Source of the DNA: Paraburkholderia rhizosphaerae
GTDB taxonomy: Bacteria > Pseudomonadota > Gammaproteobacteria > Burkholderiales > Burkholderiaceae
Direction of reading: 5' to 3'
Assembly: GCF_004366595.1 (NCBI RefSeq)
Contig: NZ_SORE01000014.1
Span: 110,639 to 174,638, forward strand
DNA length: 64,000 nt
Shown: positions 24,582 through 33,903 of the stretch, piece after piece
Position numbering within the stretch: the first letter of the stretch is position 1
How the letters are laid out: each line of letters begins with the position of its first letter
Notes under the pieces: model-generated
Database searches by the model: none
Told to the model about the DNA's origin: nothing
The model's input: the letters and a program-made list of their open reading frames with translations, nothing else
Position numbers and translations under genes: made by a program

Positions 24582-26201
24582 GTGAAAATTGTTTCGCTGT
24601 TTGTCCCGCCATTCGCACGGTCCACACGGTCAGTTGAGTCGCCGACCGGCTTGCCGCACGTGCTGTTGCCGTCACGTCGCCTGCTGCAACACGGCATCGC
24701 GCTTGCCGCCGTGCTGTGCCTTGCCGCCTGCGCGCTGGGCCCGGACTACCGCCAGCCGGAAGTCCAGGTCCCAGAGAGCTTCAAGGAAGGCACCGACTGG
24801 CAGCGCGCGCAGGCCAACCCGCAAGCGTCGCTCGCGAGCGACTGGTGGCGCATGTATAACGACGACAAGCTCACCTCGTTGATCGAACAGTCGCAAAAGG
24901 CCAACCAGTCGATCGCCGCTGCCGAAGCCGCTTATCGGGTCGCGCTTGCGATCGTGCAGGTGAACCGCGCGCAACTGTTTCCGGTCATCGGCGCCGACCT
25001 GTCCGCCACGCGCAGCGGCACACCGTCGGGCGGAACGTCGCGCTCAGCCACCGGTTCGATCACGCCCGGCGTGTCGAATGACTTCATCGCGAGTGCATCG
25101 GCCACGTGGGAACTCGACCTGTGGGGCGCGATTCGCCGCCAGGTTGAATCGGCGCGCGGCACCGCGCAGGCCACCGATGCACAGTTGGCCGGCCAGCGCC
25201 TGTCGATTGCGGCCAGTGTCGCGATCGACTATTTCGAATTGCGTCAGGCTGACATCGACATCCAGTTGCTCGAGCAACAAAAGGACATCAACAGCCGCAT
25301 CCTCTATATGACGCAGGAGGCGTACCGGCAAGGCATGGCATCGAACGATCAGGTGCTCGCCGCGCAGGACAACCTCGAAGTGACGATCGCCGATCTGCAG
25401 ACCACGCATATCGTGCGCGAACAGGACGAGCACGCGATCGCCGTGCTGGTCGGCGAACCGCCGGCGAACTTCTCGATCGCACCCGATCCGTCGTATGCAT
25501 TCGTGCTGCCGGAAATCCCGCTCGGCCTGCCGTCGCAACTGCTGCAGCGCCGCTACGACGTGGTCGCCGCGGAACGCACGGCGGCTTCGGCGAACGCGTT
25601 GATCGGCGTCGCCGAAGCGGCGTTCTTCCCGACTGTGACGCTGTCGGCGACCGGCGGCTTCCAGCACAACACGTTTGCCAATCTGTTCTCGCTGCCCAAC
25701 CGTTTCTGGACGCTCGGCCCCGATCTCGCCCAGACGATTTTCGACGGCGGCGCGCGTACCGCCGCGGTCCGCGAAGCCCGCGCGACCTATGACCAGGATG
25801 TCGCGAACTATCGGAACACGGTGCTCACCGCGTTCCAGAGCGTCGAAGACAGCCTGTCGTCAGTCAATCACCTGCGTCAGCAGACGCAATCGTTCACGGA
25901 TATTCTCCAACGCAACCAGCAGCTGTTCGCCAGTTCGAACGCACAGTTCGATGCGGGCGCGGCCAGCCAGCAGGACGTGCTGACCCAACAGCTGACACTG
26001 CTGCTCGCCGAGCAGAACCTGAGCGATACACAGGCCCTGCTTACGCAAAGCAGCGTCGCGCTGATCAGGAACCTCGGCGGCGGCTGGGATTTCAAGGACA
26101 TGCAGAGCACCGGTGCGAACAGCACGACGTCACCCGCGCCGGCCAAGCCGGCGTCGGACCAGCAGCAGACGTCGACGGCAGAAACACCGCCGCCACGTTG
26201 A
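24582..26201 (+). CDS. NodT-family outer-membrane efflux lipoprotein
   Basis: A 539-residue TolC-like outer-membrane factor. The leader ends in a lipobox (AAVLCLAAC), then ALGPDYRQPEVQVPESF, the usual start of OprM-type proteins. Two OEP repeats carry long coiled coils (YRVALAIVQVNRAQLFPVIGAD, WELDLWGAIRRQVE, and later FDGGARTAAVREARATYD). The start is GTG 24582 with AGGAAG upstream; an ATG at 24578 is out of frame. It is first in a three-part pump operon with the adaptor and RND genes. The tail is Ser/Thr/Pro-rich. Confidence 0.9.
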   Translation: MKIVSLFVPPFARSTRSVESPTGLPHVLLPSRRLLQHGIALAAVLCLAACALGPDYRQPEVQVPESFKEGTDWQRAQANPQASLASDWWRMYNDDKLTSLIEQSQKANQSIAAAEAAYRVALAIVQVNRAQLFPVIGADLSATRSGTPSGGTSRSATGSITPGVSNDFIASASATWELDLWGAIRRQVESARGTAQATDAQLAGQRLSIAASVAIDYFELRQADIDIQLLEQQKDINSRILYMTQEAYRQGMASNDQVLAAQDNLEVTIADLQTTHIVREQDEHAIAVLVGEPPANFSIAPDPSYAFVLPEIPLGLPSQLLQRRYDVVAAERTAASANALIGVAEAAFFPTVTLSATGGFQHNTFANLFSLPNRFWTLGPDLAQTIFDGGARTAAVREARATYDQDVANYRNTVLTAFQSVEDSLSSVNHLRQQTQSFTDILQRNQQLFASSNAQFDAGAASQQDVLTQQLTLLLAEQNLSDTQALLTQSSVALIRNLGGGWDFKDMQSTGANSTTSPAPAKPASDQQQTSTAETPPPR

Positions 26202-26329
26202 ACCGCCACCGCATGCATGGTTGAACCCCCGCTACTCGCGGCTGCGCAAAGGCCTCTCTATCGAATGGGCGCCCGAACGCAAGCCGCGAGCTGTCGTTAA
26301 TACCGCCGTCACGCAAGAATGGAGTCTTC

Positions 26330-27607
26330 ATGAAGTCATTCCCGCTACGCGGGCCTTTGCTGTGCCTTATCCTCGTGGGCCTCGCCGCTTGCAGCAAACA
26401 CAAGCCGGCCGCGCCGCCGCCGCCGCGTGTGTCGGTGGTCACGGTGCAAAAACAGGACGTGCCGCTCACGAGGGATCTGGTCGGCAGGCTATCGCCGTAC
26501 TTCAGCGCGAACGTGACCGCCCGCGTGTCCGGGCTGCTGCTCAAACGCGCATATAAGGAAGGATCGCAGGTGCGCGAAGGGCAGCTGTTGTTCCAGATCG
26601 ACCCGACCTTCTACAAGGCGCAGCTCGACAATAATCTCGCGCTGCTCGCGCAGGACCAGGCGACCTACGTGAACAACCACATCACAGCGGTGCGTAATCG
26701 CAAGCTGTTGCCGGTTGGCTCGGTGTCGCAACAAACGGTCGACAACTCGGACGCCCTCGAGCGCAGCTCCGCCGCGAAGGTGAAAGCCGATCAGGCGCTG
26801 GTCGAGAGTTCGCGCATCAACCTCGATTACACCCGCGTGACATCGCCGATTTCCGGCATCGCCAGTCAGCAGCTCGTCACCGCGGGCGCGGTGGTGGGCA
26901 GCAGCAACAGCGACACCGGCGCGGCCGGCACGCTGCTCACGACGGTCCAGCAGATCGACCCGTCGTACGTGAACTTCACGATCAGCGCCGCCGATCTCGT
27001 CACGTTGCGTCAGGCCGCGGCCGCCGGCTCGGTCGCGCTCTCGAAGCAGGGCAAGACCACAGTCGAAATCACGCTGCCCGACGGCAGCCGCTACGACCAG
27101 GCCGGCACGCTCGACTTCACCGACGTGACGGTCAACGCGACCACCGGCTCGGTCAATCTGCGCGCGCTCGTGCCGAATGCACAGCACATGCTGCTGCCCG
27201 GCATGTACGTGAACGTGACGATCAATCTCGGCCAGCAGAACAACGTGTTCCTCGTGCCGCAGCAGGCGCTGTTGCGCGATACGGTTGGCTCGTACATGTA
27301 CGTCGCCGGCGCGGACAACAAGATCGTGCGCAAGGACATCGAAGCCGCCTATGAGTACAGGAACAGCTGGATCGTCACAAGCGGGCTCGCCGAAGGCGAT
27401 CGGGTGCTGGTAGACCATTTGCAAAGCGTTCACGAAGCGCAACCAGTGGAGCCGGTCGCATGGCAGCCGCCGGCGCCCGTGCCGGCCTCGGGTCCCGCGG
27501 CAGCCGCCGCACCAGCACCCGCCCCCGCGGCACCGGCCGCGGCTACCTCGGGCGCCGCGGCGGCGTCCGCACCCGAAACTGCAAGCGCGGCTAGCCGCTC
27601 GCAATAG
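26330..27607 (+). CDS. RND efflux periplasmic adaptor (membrane fusion protein)
   Basis: A 425-residue HlyD/AcrA-type adaptor. It has a lipobox LVGLAACSKHKP, a lipoyl half-motif (ARVSGLLLKRAYKEGSQVREGQLLFQIDP), a helical hairpin, the second lipoyl half (LDYTRVTSPISGIASQQLVTAGAVV), a beta barrel (TLDFTDVTVNATTGSVNLRALVPN) and a membrane-proximal domain (LLPGMYVNVTINLG). The tail is Pro/Ala-rich. It links the RND pump to the outer-membrane factor. The RND gene follows 11 bases later with its own AGGAG. Confidence 0.92.
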   Translation: MKSFPLRGPLLCLILVGLAACSKHKPAAPPPPRVSVVTVQKQDVPLTRDLVGRLSPYFSANVTARVSGLLLKRAYKEGSQVREGQLLFQIDPTFYKAQLDNNLALLAQDQATYVNNHITAVRNRKLLPVGSVSQQTVDNSDALERSSAAKVKADQALVESSRINLDYTRVTSPISGIASQQLVTAGAVVGSSNSDTGAAGTLLTTVQQIDPSYVNFTISAADLVTLRQAAAAGSVALSKQGKTTVEITLPDGSRYDQAGTLDFTDVTVNATTGSVNLRALVPNAQHMLLPGMYVNVTINLGQQNNVFLVPQQALLRDTVGSYMYVAGADNKIVRKDIEAAYEYRNSWIVTSGLAEGDRVLVDHLQSVHEAQPVEPVAWQPPAPVPASGPAAAAAPAPAPAAPAAATSGAAAASAPETASAASRSQ

Positions 27608-27618
27608 GAGTTTCCGGC

Positions 27619-30600
27619 ATGCCGAGTTTTTTTATCAACCGCCCGGTCTTCGCATGGGTTGTCGCAATTCTGATTTCGCTGTTCGGTTATCTCGCGATGC
27701 GCTCGATGGGGATCGACTCGTATCCGGACATCGCGCCGCCCCAGGTGACGGTCACGTCGACGTACCCGGGCGCGAGTGCGCAGACGATGGAAACCACCGT
27801 CACGCAGGTGATCGAACAGCAGCTGACCGGCATCGATAACCTGCTGTACTTCAGCTCGAAGTCGAGTTCGAACGGCCAGTCGGTCATTACGATGACCTTC
27901 GCGACCGGCACGAACCCGGACATCGCGCAGGTGCAGGTGCAGAACAAGGTGACGCTCGCGCAGCCGCTGCTGCCCACGCCGGTCGTGCAGCAAGGCGTGG
28001 TGGTCGCGAAGTCGAGCCCGGATATTCTGCTGTTCCTCGCGCTGCGCTCGACCAATCCGTCGATCGATGCCGGACGCCTGTCCGATATTCTCGCGTCGGA
28101 CATCCAGCCGACCATCGGCCGGCTGAACGGCGTCGGCAATACGACGCTGCTCGGTTCCGAATATGCGATGCGGGTCTGGATCGATCCGGACAAGCTGCAA
28201 TCGTTCGGCCTGTCGACCAGCCAGGTGGAAAGCGCGATCAGCGCGCAGAACGCGCAGTTTGCCGCCGGCTCGCTCGGCGCGGACCCGGCCGTGCCCGGCC
28301 AGGTGTTCACCGCGACCATCTCCGGCGACCAGCTGTTCTCATCGCGCAGGCAGTTCGAGGACATCATCCTCGCGTCGAACAGCAACGGCACAGTCGTGCG
28401 TCTGAAGGACGTCGCGAGAATCACGTTCGGCGCGCAGACTTACGGCACAGCGCCGGTCTGGGACGGCAAGCCGGCTGCTGGCCTCGCGGTATTCCTGCTG
28501 CCGGGAGCGAACGCGCTGCAAGTCGCGAACTCGGTGAAGGCGACCATGACGTCGCTCGCGAAGGACTTGCCGAACGGCGTGAGCTGGGCGATCCCGTACG
28601 ACACGACGCCGTTTATTACCGCGTCGATCGCGGACGTCGTGCATACGCTCGCCGAGGCGATCATCCTGGTGTTCCTCGTGATGCTGCTGTTCCTGCAGAA
28701 CTTCCGCGCGACGATCATTCCAACCCTCGTGATTCCGGTCGCGCTGCTCGGCACGTTTATCGGCCTGTCGGCGCTGCACTACACGCTCAATCAGCTGACG
28801 CTGTTCGGGATGGTGCTTGCGATCGGCATTGTGGTTGACGATGCGATCGTCGTGATCGAGAACGTCGAGCGCATCATGACCGAGGACAAGTCCGAGCCGA
28901 AGCGGGCCACGATCAAGGCGATGAAACAGATCACCGGCGCGATCGTCGCGATCACGGTGGTGCTGTCCGCGGTGTTCGTGCCGTCCGCGCTGCAACCGGG
29001 CGCTACCGGCATCATCTACGCGCAGTTCGCGCTGACCATCGCGGTGTCGATGATCTTCTCGGCTTTCCTCGCGATGTCGTTCACGCCGTCGTTGTGCGCG
29101 GCGATCCTGAAGCAAGGCAGCCATGTCAGCAAGAACTGGTTTTTCCGCTCGTTCGACCGCGGCTTCGAATGGATGACGCGCCACTACGTGACGCACGTCG
29201 GGCACTCCGCCCGCCGCGCGCCGCGCTGGATGATCCTGTTCGTGCTGGTCACCGTGCTGACCGGCTTCCTGTACACCAAGCTGCCAACCGGCTTTGTGCC
29301 GGATGAAGATCAGGGCTTTATCCTCGCGCTGATCAACTTGCCGCCGGGCGCGACAATCCAGCGCACCAACAGCGTGATGACCGAAGTGCGCGAAACGCTG
29401 CTGAAGAGTCCGGTCGGCAAGGACATTTCGAGCATCTTCCAGCCGGAAGGCTTCAGCTTTGTCGGCACCAGCGAAAACGTCGGCATGGCGTTTATCAAGC
29501 TGACCGACTGGAACAAGCGCTCGAAAACCGCGATGCAGCTGATTCCGCAGGTGAACCAGATTCTGCACAGCATCCCGGACGCGCAGATCTTCGCGACCAA
29601 CCTGCCGACGATCCGCGGCCTGAGCCAGTTCGGCGGTATCGACATGTATTTGCAGGCGCGTGAAGGACAGTCGCGCGACCAGCTCGATGCTGCAACCGCG
29701 ACGCTGCTCGCGAACGCGGCGAAGAGTCCGGTGCTGTTCGGTATCCGGCCGAATTCGCTGCCGACCGCACCGCAGCTGAATATCGCCGTCGACCGCGTTC
29801 AGGCGCAGGCGATGGGTCTGTCGCTCAGCGATGTCTATGCGACGATCCAGATGCAGCTGGCGCCGTTCTTTGTGAACCAGTTCACGTATGGCGGCCGCGT
29901 GAAGCGTGTGTATGTGCAGGCTGATGCGAAGTACCGGATGAGCCTCGACGCATTCAATCATCTGTACACGCCGACCAAGGCGACCAACGCGAACAGCAAC
30001 GGCATCACGACCTCGACGACTTCGGGCAGCGGCGGCAGTGCAGCCGGCGGCGTGGGGAGCACGACGTCGAGCAGTACGAATACGGCTGAGAACAGCAGCG
30101 GCTATCTGACGCAAGTCGATCCGTCCGCGGCGAATACGACCATCGCGCCGTACAACATGGTGCCGCTGTCGAGCGTCGTGAAGGCCAAATGGGGCATCGG
30201 TCCGCTGGTGTTGCCGCGCTATAACGGTTACTCGGCAATCGAGATCGTCGGCGCGTCGGCGGAAGGTTACTCGACCGGCCAGGCCATCGACACGCTGCAG
30301 AACATCGTCGACACCAAGCTGCCGAACGGCTTCTCGGCGGACTGGACGGGCCAGTCGTATCAGGAACTGCTCGCCGGCAGTTCGGCCACGGTGCTGCTCG
30401 GACTGTCGGTGCTGGTGGTGTTCCTGTGTCTCGCGGCGCTGTACGAAAGCTGGACGATTCCGGTCGCGGTGCTGCTGGTCGTGCCGCTCGGGATGCTCGG
30501 CATGCTCGCGTTCTGCCTGTGGTTTGGCGTGCCGAACGACATCTACTTCAAGATCGGTCTGGTTACGGTCGTGGGTCTCGCCGCAAAGAACGCCATTCTT

Positions 30601-30939
30601 ATTGTCGAGTTTGCGGTCGAAGGGCAAGCACGCGGGATGACGCTATACGACGCGGTGCTCGAAGCCGGCCGCTTGCGTCTGCGACCGATTCTGATGACGT
30701 CGATGGCGTTCATTCTCGGCGTGGCGCCGCTGGTGCTGTCGACCGGCGCGGGCGCGGCGTCCCGTCACGAGATCGGTATCGGGGTGATCGGCGGGATGCT
30801 GTTCGCGACATTCTTCGGGTTGATGCTGATCCCGGTGTTCTATGTGACGGTACGGATGCTGCTCGGCGACAAACTCGACGAACCGTCGAAGAAACTCAAG
30901 CATCACGACCCGAGCGACCCGGACGAGGCCAAAGTCTAG
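27619..30939 (+). CDS. RND multidrug efflux permease (HAE1/AcrB family)
   Basis: An 1106-residue inner-membrane pump with two six-helix halves and large periplasmic loops. It starts MPSFFINRPVFAWVVAI. The proton-relay Asp pair is in GIVVDDAIVVIENVERIM and the relay Lys in VGLAAKNAILIVEFA; the family motif TGFVPDEDQG is present. It is about 50-60 residues longer than AcrB because of a Ser/Thr/Asn/Gly-rich insert at about residues 789-840, in the second large periplasmic loop just before the MVPLSSVV strand. It forms a tripartite pump with the two upstream genes. The substrate range cannot be inferred. Confidence 0.93.
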   Translation: MPSFFINRPVFAWVVAILISLFGYLAMRSMGIDSYPDIAPPQVTVTSTYPGASAQTMETTVTQVIEQQLTGIDNLLYFSSKSSSNGQSVITMTFATGTNPDIAQVQVQNKVTLAQPLLPTPVVQQGVVVAKSSPDILLFLALRSTNPSIDAGRLSDILASDIQPTIGRLNGVGNTTLLGSEYAMRVWIDPDKLQSFGLSTSQVESAISAQNAQFAAGSLGADPAVPGQVFTATISGDQLFSSRRQFEDIILASNSNGTVVRLKDVARITFGAQTYGTAPVWDGKPAAGLAVFLLPGANALQVANSVKATMTSLAKDLPNGVSWAIPYDTTPFITASIADVVHTLAEAIILVFLVMLLFLQNFRATIIPTLVIPVALLGTFIGLSALHYTLNQLTLFGMVLAIGIVVDDAIVVIENVERIMTEDKSEPKRATIKAMKQITGAIVAITVVLSAVFVPSALQPGATGIIYAQFALTIAVSMIFSAFLAMSFTPSLCAAILKQGSHVSKNWFFRSFDRGFEWMTRHYVTHVGHSARRAPRWMILFVLVTVLTGFLYTKLPTGFVPDEDQGFILALINLPPGATIQRTNSVMTEVRETLLKSPVGKDISSIFQPEGFSFVGTSENVGMAFIKLTDWNKRSKTAMQLIPQVNQILHSIPDAQIFATNLPTIRGLSQFGGIDMYLQAREGQSRDQLDAATATLLANAAKSPVLFGIRPNSLPTAPQLNIAVDRVQAQAMGLSLSDVYATIQMQLAPFFVNQFTYGGRVKRVYVQADAKYRMSLDAFNHLYTPTKATNANSNGITTSTTSGSGGSAAGGVGSTTSSSTNTAENSSGYLTQVDPSAANTTIAPYNMVPLSSVVKAKWGIGPLVLPRYNGYSAIEIVGASAEGYSTGQAIDTLQNIVDTKLPNGFSADWTGQSYQELLAGSSATVLLGLSVLVVFLCLAALYESWTIPVAVLLVVPLGMLGMLAFCLWFGVPNDIYFKIGLVTVVGLAAKNAILIVEFAVEGQARGMTLYDAVLEAGRLRLRPILMTSMAFILGVAPLVLSTGAGAASRHEIGIGVIGGMLFATFFGLMLIPVFYVTVRMLLGDKLDEPSKKLKHHDPSDPDEAKV

Positions 30940-30952
30940 CCGCGATCAGAAG

Positions 30953-31600
30953 ATGAGAAGGACTCGCGAAGACGCGCTGAAAACGCGCGATCGGATTCTC
31001 GATGCCGCGGAAGTGACGTTCTTCCAGCACGGCTTCGCACACACGTCGCTGGCACAGATCGCGGAACTCGCGGGGCTCACGCGCGGCGCGATCTATGGAC
31101 ACTTCAAGAACAAATGTGAAGTGTTCAATGCGATGGCGGAGCGTGTGAAACTGCCGATGGAGATGCTGGTCACCGCGACGTTCGATCCTCGTGAAGCGGA
31201 TCCGCTTGGGCGGATCCGCGATCTTTTCATGTTCTGCCTCGCGAAGGCCGCGATTGAACCGCATAGCCGGCGCGTGTTCGAGGTGCTGTTCACGAAATGC
31301 GAGTACACGGAGGAAATGGCCCCCGTGCACGAGCGGCAGCGCAACGCGGCGCGCGATGGCCGTGCGCGGATGGAACTGGGGTTGCGCAATGCGATCGACA
31401 AAGGACAGTTGCCGCGTGAACTCGATACCGCGCGCGCGGCCGGCGTGCTGCTGATGTTCCTCGGCGGCGTGCTGCGCGACTGGCTGCTCGACTATGGCTC
31501 GGTCGAACTGCCGCGCGATGCGAAGTTTCTGGCCGACGCGTGCATCGGCATGCTGCGTAATTCGCCGGCTCTGCGCCAACAGGCAACGCCCGCTGCTTGA
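30953..31600 (+). CDS. TetR/AcrR-family regulator of the efflux operon
   Basis: A 215-residue AcrR/TtgR-like repressor. The helix-turn-helix is RDRILDAAEVTFFQHGFAHTSLAQIAELAGLTRGAIYGHFKNKCEVFNAM, in family register, and an AcrR-type helical C-domain contains RRVFEVLFTKCEYTEEMAPV. It begins 13 bases after the RND stop on the same strand, so it is probably the last gene of the pump operon. The usual arrangement is divergent, upstream of the adaptor gene. Autogenous repression of the whole operon is the likely consequence. Confidence 0.88.
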   Translation: MRRTREDALKTRDRILDAAEVTFFQHGFAHTSLAQIAELAGLTRGAIYGHFKNKCEVFNAMAERVKLPMEMLVTATFDPREADPLGRIRDLFMFCLAKAAIEPHSRRVFEVLFTKCEYTEEMAPVHERQRNAARDGRARMELGLRNAIDKGQLPRELDTARAAGVLLMFLGGVLRDWLLDYGSVELPRDAKFLADACIGMLRNSPALRQQATPAA

Positions 31601-31724
31601 GGCCGACGCCAGCGCCGCGCCTGTGATGCGATTGCAGACAGGCGCCGCATCGCGATACCGATATACCCGCGCGCAGAAATAGCAAACGAAACAAAAATAT
31701 TTCGCTGCGTGCTGAGGGGTCGGA
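31601..31724. other. Spacer between tetR and the metQ relic
   Basis: No gene is seen here. With the relic it makes up a stretch of about 600 bases between the efflux operon and the acetyltransferase gene. Confidence 0.4.
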
Positions 31725-32070
31725 CTGCTGCCGACTGCACGCGATATCGCGAACAATCCGAAGCATATCCATATCAAGGAACTGGATGCCGGCATTGTCG
31801 GACGCACGATTGACGATGTCGACGCGGCAGTGGTGAATACCGACTGGGCGATCAACAGACGGCATCCGCATTCCAGATGAGCGAATTGCGCAGGAGAACG
31901 TGAGCGGTAACCCGTATCGCAACTTTATCGAGGTCAACGAAAAGGACGTGAACGCGCAATGGGTGCATGCGCTGGTCGAGAGTTAGCAGCAGCCGAACGT
32001 CGCGGCGGAGATCAGCAGCGTGTATCACGGTGCGACGCTGCCCGCGTGGAACGGTCCACTCAGTGATAAC
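31725..32070 (+). pseudogene. Decayed C-terminal fragment of a MetQ/NlpA-type methionine-binding lipoprotein
   Basis: Plus-strand translation recovers the MetQ C-terminus in pieces: LLPTARDIANNPKHIHIKEL, DDVDAAVVNTDWAI, then after a one-base frame change IPDERIAQENVSGNPY, NFIEVNEKDVNAQWVHALVE, an in-frame TAG where relatives have Tyr, and QQPNVAAEISSVYHGATLPAW. The N-terminal two-thirds and the metI/metN partners are absent. At least one frameshift (about 31866) and one nonsense codon (31984-31986) are present, so this is a relic. Confidence 0.8.
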
Positions 32071-32197
32071 GGAACGGCGTTGACGCGGCCGGATCGCACT
32101 CATCGTGCAAGGGGCTTTCGCGGCGCGCAATTCTGGCGCGCTTCAACTTGTACGACTGATCGGGCATAGTGAGGACTTCGAGAGCAACTCTCAGCGA

Positions 32198-32758
32198 ATG
32201 TCCATGAGCCAGCCTGCCACCAACGCTTCCCGCCCTACTCTTTCCGCGGCCATCCGCGACGCAACCGACGCGGACTTCCCCGCGATCCAGGCGATCTACG
32301 CGCACCATGTGCTGACCGGCGTGTCTTCGTTTGAGGAAACACCGCCCTCCATCGACGATATGCGGTCCCGCCACGCGACGATCCTCGCGCTGGGGCTACC
32401 GTTCCTGGTCGCTGAGGCCGAAGGTCGAGTCATCGGCTTTTGCTACGCGAATCTTTACCGGCCTCGCGTCGCGTACCGTCATACGCTCGAGGATTCGATC
32501 TATATCGATGATGCGTTTCGCGGTCGCGGTATCGGCAGCACGCTGCTAAAAGCGCTGATTGCGCGCTGCGAACGCGGACCATGGCGGCAGATGATCGCGG
32601 TGATCGCGGATGGCGGCACCGGTGGCTCGATGGCGTTACATCAGCGTGCGGGATTCGAACTCGTCGGCACGCTGCAACGCGTGGGGTTCAAGCATGGGCG
32701 GTGGCTTGATACGACGTTGATGCAGCGAGGGTTGGGCAAAGACGCAAAGACTTCATAA
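32198..32758 (+). CDS. GNAT N-acetyltransferase, phosphinothricin acetyltransferase-like
   Basis: A 186-residue GNAT protein with IRDATDADFPAIQAIYAHHVL, an FEETPPSIDDM segment typical of the Pat/YwnH group, the acetyl-CoA loop FRGRGIGSTLL, and GGSMALHQRAGFELVGTLQRVGFKHGRW. Pat-type enzymes N-acetylate phosphinothricin, methionine sulfoximine or similar amino-acid analogues. The start is ATG 32198 or the ATG two codons later; the open frame runs upstream to 32105 without homology. It directly follows the metQ relic. Confidence 0.85.
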   Translation: MSMSQPATNASRPTLSAAIRDATDADFPAIQAIYAHHVLTGVSSFEETPPSIDDMRSRHATILALGLPFLVAEAEGRVIGFCYANLYRPRVAYRHTLEDSIYIDDAFRGRGIGSTLLKALIARCERGPWRQMIAVIADGGTGGSMALHQRAGFELVGTLQRVGFKHGRWLDTTLMQRGLGKDAKTS

Positions 32759-32836
32759 CGAAATCTCTATCCGTTCGTTTGCCACGCCCATCGTCCATGC
32801 GACGATCGCGTCACCGTAGCAATCGAGAGATTCCGG

Positions 32837-33838
32837 ATGACCTCCCGCATCACACTCCGCCTTCTGCGCGCACTGCCAGCCGTCGCACTCATCGCCTGCG
32901 CAGCACTGACGTCGAACCCATCAACCGCGCAAAATGCCAACAAGGTTTTGCGCATCGGCTACCAGAAGTCCGGACTGCTCGCGATCATCAAGGCGCAACG
33001 CAGTCTCGACCAGAAGCTCGCACCGCTCGGCTATACGGTGAAATGGTTCGAATTCCCCGCCGGCCCGCAACTTCTCGAAGCGCTCAACGCGAATAGCATC
33101 GACTTCGGCGCAACCGGAGCGCCGCCCGCCGTGTTCGCCCAAGCGGCAGGTGTACGTTTCGTCTATGTCGGCACGGAGCCCGCGGGCGTCACGAACGAAG
33201 CGGTCATCGTCAAATCCGATGCGCCGCTGCATACCGTCGCCGACCTGAAGGGCAAGCGCGTCGCGCTGCAAAAAGGTTCCAGCTCGAACTACCTGTTGCT
33301 CGCATTGCTGCAGAAAGCCGGCCTGCGCTACACCGATATCCAGCCCGTCTACCTGCCGCCCGCCGATGCGCGAGCCGCATTCGAAAACGGCACCGTCGAT
33401 GCATGGGCGATCTGGGACCCGTATTACGCGGCGGCTCAACACGCGTTACAGGCGCGCACGCTCGCCGACTACACGTCGCTGGAAGCCGGCCACAACTTCT
33501 ACGAAGCAACCCGTGACTTCGCGCAACAGCACCCCGACATTGTCGGCATCGTGCTCGGCCAGTTGCGCAGTACCGGCATATGGGTCAATGCACACCCGTC
33601 GGAAACCGTCGATCTGGTGACGTCACAGGTAGGACTCGACCGCGCGGTCGTGGACGAGTGGGTCCGCCGCGTGCCGTACGGCACGCAGCCGATCACCGAC
33701 GACATCGTGCGCTCACAGCAGCGCGTCGCCGATGCGTTCTACGGCGCCCATCTGATTCCGCAGCAGATCGCCGTAAAAAACAATGTCTGGCGAAATCCCG
33801 AAGCCGCGGCAAAGCTTGCCGCCACCGCAGCGAGATAG
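32837..33838 (+). CDS. Aliphatic sulfonate ABC transporter substrate-binding protein (SsuA-like)
   Basis: A 333-residue periplasmic protein with a signal peptide (LRALPAVALIACAALTSNPSTAQ) and the SsuA/TauA fold: LRIGYQKSGLLAIIKAQRSL, WFEFPAGPQLLEALNANSID, GATGAPPAVFAQAAG, LKGKRVALQKGSSSNYLL and DAWAIWDPYYAAAQ. It would bind alkanesulfonates. No ssuB, ssuC or ssuD gene is in this neighbourhood, so it must use a distant permease/ATPase or be a spare binding protein. Confidence 0.87.
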   Translation: MTSRITLRLLRALPAVALIACAALTSNPSTAQNANKVLRIGYQKSGLLAIIKAQRSLDQKLAPLGYTVKWFEFPAGPQLLEALNANSIDFGATGAPPAVFAQAAGVRFVYVGTEPAGVTNEAVIVKSDAPLHTVADLKGKRVALQKGSSSNYLLLALLQKAGLRYTDIQPVYLPPADARAAFENGTVDAWAIWDPYYAAAQHALQARTLADYTSLEAGHNFYEATRDFAQQHPDIVGIVLGQLRSTGIWVNAHPSETVDLVTSQVGLDRAVVDEWVRRVPYGTQPITDDIVRSQQRVADAFYGAHLIPQQIAVKNNVWRNPEAAAKLAATAAR

Positions 33839-33903
33839 CCTCAAGCACCCTCTCGCGAAGTCACACGGCATCACGCGCACACCGCCGGTGCGGCGCGAGT
33901 CAT

